Positions 61,301 to 64,000 of a stretch of DNA of 64,000 bases are shown here, piece by piece. Both the position numbers and the translations under genes were made by a program. Source of the DNA: Apostichopus japonicus (Eukaryota; Echinodermata; Holothuroidea; Aspidochirotida; Stichopodidae); assembly GCF_037975245.1 (NCBI RefSeq), contig NC_092570.1:5461001-5525000 (forward strand), read 5' to 3'. Under the pieces are notes generated by a model. That model was not told the origin of the DNA, did not search any database, and worked only from the letters and a program-made list of their open reading frames with translations. Each line of letters begins with the position of its first letter. The stretch's first letter is position 1.

Positions 61301-64000
61301 TGAAATTAATTGTTCAATAATCATCCAAAATTGATCAATATGACCAGCTATATTCAGGAATAAGGTACTGGAGCAGCTCTTGGAGTTAACTTTGATAAGT
61401 ATCTTGATGCTAGTTTGATTCTTTAAAATCCTCTAAAAATGTTGGTGCTTACTTGACTATTAGAGTCTAATTTTGAAAATAAATAAGTTTTTGTTAAATG
61501 TAATGCAAACATCGAACAAATGTGAAAGAAATAATCATTTTCATATTGATGGGAAAATACAGGTCTGTGGTTAGATGGTAAAATTTCCAATCAATTGTTC
61601 AGTTTTTCAGTCAAAAATTATCAATATGACCAGCTAAGTTTAGGCAGGTCGTACTATAGTAGCTTTTTGAGCTAATTTTTGATCAATATCGGGATGGATT
61701 TTGATATTGTATTTGCCTAACAAGGTAGGTCTTAAGCTTGACTAGTGCAGTCTCATCCCAAATAATAAAGACAATTTTTCTTATTTGACCCATTATTATG
61801 ACCATTAGTTGAATTTCTAGCATATGTTATGGCCGTATAGTTGACGATTAAAAATATGTAGGAGGTCTTATGGAATATTCTGTCAAGTTTTTGTAGCCAG
61901 GTCACCATTTGGGTTTTCTTGCTGTTATTGTCATGTTTGCTTCTTTTCTTCTTCTTTTCTTCTTGTTTTAGTGAGGATGTCCGATTCCATGTCCTACTAC
62001 ATTGGTTTGAATGATCAAGTCACAGAAAACCAATGGAAATACACAGATGCATCAGAGGTAATCACAAACGAAGTGATTATTCGCAGGGCAGCCCGGCGAA
62101 TAACGTACACAGACACCTTATTCGCAGGGCTGTGACGATTTGAAAATAGGTTTATTATTAGGTTTTGCTATTGATACCAGTCAGTTTAGGGGCCTTGAAA
62201 AAGCGAACCTTTTGGGCCCAAATAGTCTTAGCCACTTCATAAGCTAATTTTTGGAGCCCCAGCAGTTCAAGTTTAAAAGCTTATTTTAAGGGAGCTTATC
62301 TTGGGATTCCCCAAAAGCCGATATTGCCTGAAAGCCAATATGGTCAAAGGTGTGACACCCCCCCCCCCTCCCACACATTTACATGCAAATGAGCAGTCAC
62401 TCTGCAAAAACAAAGGTGAAAATGATCGAGGGATGACATTTTTATGTTGGCGGTACTAATGCTAGACTGGTTCAATCTTAAGGCCCTAGGCTCCCAAAAC
62501 CAATCCTAACAGCATTAAGATAGGAATCCCAAAGGCCAATAAATTCCTCAAAATATAGAGGCTCCCAATTAAGACTCTCAAAAAGATAGCTGGTGCCCAA
62601 AAGCAAACTCGAATAGCCCCAAAAGCAAACTCGAATAGCCCCAAAAATTACTGAGCCCGTTAACCCAGTCTAAGGCTGCCCTGTGAATAAGGTGTATGTG
62701 TCTGGCTATTCGCAGGGCAGCCCTGCAAATAAGATGCTTGTGTCTGGCTATTCACAGGGCTGCCCTGCGAATAAGGTGTATGTGTCTGGCTATTCGCAGG
62801 GCTGCCCTGTGAATAAGATACTTGTGTCCGGCTATTCGCAGGGCTGCCCTGTGAATAATGTGTATGTGTCTGGCTATTCGCAGGGCTGCCCTGCGAATAA
62901 GCCCCACCAATCACAAAAGACCTATCCCTTCTTACTTACCCCCCCCCCCCCCACCTCCTCCAAAATGTAATAACAATAATACTATTAATAAGCTACAACT
63001 TTATTGGAACATGAAATAATTTGTAATTTTTGTAGCCTCAAAATGAAAGTTGCATTGCTCAGTTATTAAAATGAAAACAGTCATTAATCGTTAATATGTA
63101 GTTTTTTTTAAATGTATGATTTCATTGACTGTCTATAAATTTGTGCACAAGTCGCTTTTTCTTAGTGTACCTTAAAAAGCACAAACAGCAGCGGGAGGTT
63201 TAAACAGGGTTCCACTGTCATGGAAAATTTGGAAAGTCATGAAAACTTGAAAACCAATTTCAGGCATGGAATAGTAATGGAAAGGAGTAAAATGTCAAAT
63301 GTTGTGACAATTTCCTTGAAATTGCAATGACTTCATTTAATTGTTTCTAACCCAAGTCTTTTTGCTTTCCATCTGAAAATTTGCCCAAATCTCATGTTTT
63401 ATAAAAAAGTTCATAAAATTTCTGTTTTCAAGAAAGTGTGGGAAAATCTGTTTTAAGTGTGCAAACGTTTCTTTACACTTCCAAGTGCATAAGAAAGGTC
63501 ACATTGCCATAATGTTGCCATAAGGTGCTGTGACAATAGTAGGATACTGAGGAGGCTGCAGCCAGACTGCATAGAACATAATATTTTGTGCTATGCAGTT
63601 TCACACAATAGTCACTGCTGGTCTACCCAGATAATAAACTCTATTGTTTAATATTGATTGCAGCCTTGCTGCAGGGAATTTGACATATGAAATTCCGCCC
63701 TTTAGTAAGACTGACGTTCATTTTTCGCCACTGACCACATCTGCCCTTTTCAAGGTCATTTAGCCTGTGTGTTACATAATCAATTCACCAAGCCTGGCAA
63801 AGGAAACAAGCTTGGAAAAGTAACTTCTTCAGCTCAAATTTCCAGTGATTTACCACGAGAGCCAAATAAAATGCCCAAGGCAGGTAAACTGTTATGGCAG
63901 TGGTATTAAAGGGCGCATTTTCAAATGACAAGGTACCTAATGAACTTTTGGTGGTTTTTCTTATGCAGTACGACTTCATGAATTGGTCAGATGGTGAACC
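49305..64000 (+). CDS. Multi-C-type-lectin-domain protein, 5' portion (truncated by window end)
   Basis: Fifteen exons join in frame: 49305-49353, 50640-50797, 51625-51743, 52046-52173, 52314-52411, 52829-52948, 54348-54421, 54801-54907, 55184-55313, 56136-56350, 58560-58631, 59583-59615, 60020-60178, 61972-62057, 63969-64000 (about 526 residues so far). A signal peptide (MKGLLYSIFILVLAILASAQ) is followed by four long-form CTLDs at about 22-148, 155-284, 286-422 and 437 onward, each with CxxGW...CY, a WIG- or YIG-type core and CxxxxxxxICE or FVCE closure. Modules are bounded by phase-1 introns, typical of shuffled extracellular domains. The layout recalls mannose-receptor-type or secreted tandem lectins; the absence of a Cys-rich or FNII domain before CTLD1 argues against a true MRC1 orthologue. 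Function is inferred as extracellular glycan or ligand recognition. Confidence 0.9.
50640..52173 (+). other. CTLD1 of the lectin (exons 2-4)
   Basis: The domain starts CPTGWTKRIGFDDCY and has WDEAREACHELDGDLVSI, YWIGLLD and a closing YICE. At the Ca2+/sugar site, where active lectins have EPN or QPD, it reads SEPPSTG, so canonical mannose/galactose binding is doubtful. Confidence 0.88.
52314..54907 (+). other. CTLD2 of the lectin (exons 5-8)
   Basis: It starts CAEEDGWLSLNNKCYKY, with VWIGLHNE and NWGPEQPSN followed by CFDVYPSICE. The EQPSN stretch is close to, but not exactly, an EPN/QPD carbohydrate motif. It uses four exons against three for CTLD1, so internal intron positions differ. Confidence 0.88.
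54565..54700 (+). repeat. Dispersed repeat family D copy
   Basis: attttgtatagaagttttg, aggctctggatgttccttt and tagcaatttgcccattttg match 12068-12345 in order. It lies in lectin intron 7. Confidence 0.7.
57180..57255 (+). other. Possible retroelement 3' end before the minisatellite
   Basis: The phrase ttcaatggcagaaataaacg with ACGAAACGAAAC following resembles a retroposon 3' terminus carrying an AATAAA-type signal. No upstream coding remnant was recognised, so this remains a weak call. Confidence 0.2.
57299..58545 (+). repeat. TGTATTGG-type minisatellite with 224-bp higher-order units
   Basis: About 1.25 kb made of the words ttggttc, tgtgtattgg and tgtattg. The marker ggtctgtgc recurs at 57990, 58069, 58214, 58293 and 58439, giving a 145+79 = 224-base higher-order period in the right half. 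The words contain none of TAA, TAG or TGA on either strand, so several frames are open for 270-470 codons; none is a gene. It lies in lectin intron 10 and ends just before the exon-11 acceptor at 58559. Confidence 0.92.
60195..60680 (+). repeat. Degenerate tandem repeats of about 110 bp with half-units
   Basis: ccctttactagaatggtgtg, ctggttcaccaacatta, agacttgactg and tgtatcacttacatt recur from just after lectin exon 13. Two full units are close copies; later ones decay. Confidence 0.8.
62083..62902. mobile_element. Foldback-like element with TTATTCGCAGGGC ends and a 48-bp palindromic array
   Basis: The left end ttattcgcagggcagccc recurs inverted at the right end. The right end (about 62670-62902) has five 48-base units, each containing an imperfect palindrome of ggctattcgcagggc and gccctgcgaataa. 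No transposase frame and no clear target duplication were found. It follows directly after lectin exon 14 (donor at 62058). Confidence 0.65.
62903..63968. other. Lectin intron 14, remaining part
   Basis: AT-rich sequence with a C run near 62940. No exon, repeat or RNA gene recognised until the acceptor ttatgcag at 63961-63968. Confidence 0.6.

Larger units (their letters stand above)
60020..64000 (+). other. CTLD4 of the lectin (exons 13-15, incomplete)
   Basis: It starts SCEAGWSYFDQFCYFF, with YYIGLNDQ, and the window ends within NWSDGEP. That ending is consistent with a following Asn to give an EPN-type Ca2+ site, but the next codon is outside. The linker before it (exon 12, VVKPYDPTD) is a separate 33-base exon. 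Confidence 0.88.

Noticed and set aside
62660-62970. Open frames with YSQGSPANSQTH or SGYSQGCPANK repeats
   Set aside because: They follow from the 48-bp period of the palindromic array, a multiple of three, and have no homology to a protein family that I recognise.

Overview
This window is animal genomic DNA: AT-rich, full of introns, with small exons bounded by GT/AG sites, and no bacterial-type gene packing. Four protein-coding genes can be assembled exon by exon, with reading frame kept across every junction: the 3' two-thirds of a KDM6A/UTX-type histone H3K27 demethylase (+ strand, about 0.4-11.7 kb), a complete PDCD10/CCM3 (- strand, 23.7-27.1 kb), a complete UBAC2 (+ strand, 29.8-44.1 kb) and the 5' part of a secreted or membrane protein with at least four C-type lectin domains (+ strand, 49.3 kb to the window edge). 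The single-copy UTX, PDCD10 and UBAC2 orthologues, the multi-CTLD lectin, and the dense tRNA-derived SINEs, MITEs and minisatellites suggest a marine invertebrate deuterostome. An echinoderm is my best guess, but this is an inference and no species is claimed.

Layout. 1-11.9 kb: KDM6A, from the low-complexity Ser/Pro-rich middle region through the JmjC domain and the zinc-binding C-terminus, with a tRNA-derived SINE and several minisatellites in its introns. 11.9-22 kb: no gene seen; degenerate tandem repeats, a dispersed repeat and a MITE with TA target duplications. 22-27.1 kb: PDCD10, its downstream flank filled by a 64-bp satellite, and its first intron carrying a 78-bp array made from the end of its own exon 1. 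27.1-29.8 kb: the presumed head-to-head promoter region of PDCD10 and UBAC2. 29.8-44.1 kb: UBAC2, whose first intron holds a hAT-type element nested inside a smaller inverted-repeat element. 44.1-49.3 kb: intergenic, with a 73-bp array, a long perfect hairpin and SINE copies. 49.3-64 kb: the lectin gene, with a 1.25-kb minisatellite in one intron and a palindromic repeat element in another.

The genes share no single pathway. KDM6A acts on chromatin, PDCD10 is the adaptor of GCKIII kinases in STRIPAK/CCM complexes, UBAC2 is an ER rhomboid-like pseudoprotease with a ubiquitin-binding UBA domain, and the lectin is probably an extracellular recognition protein. The most unusual feature is the PDCD10 intron-1 array. 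Nine copies repeat the last 30 coding bases of exon 1 together with its splice donor. Most have also gained an AG acceptor, so the array looks like a set of frame-neutral 10-codon cassette exons with two peptide variants.
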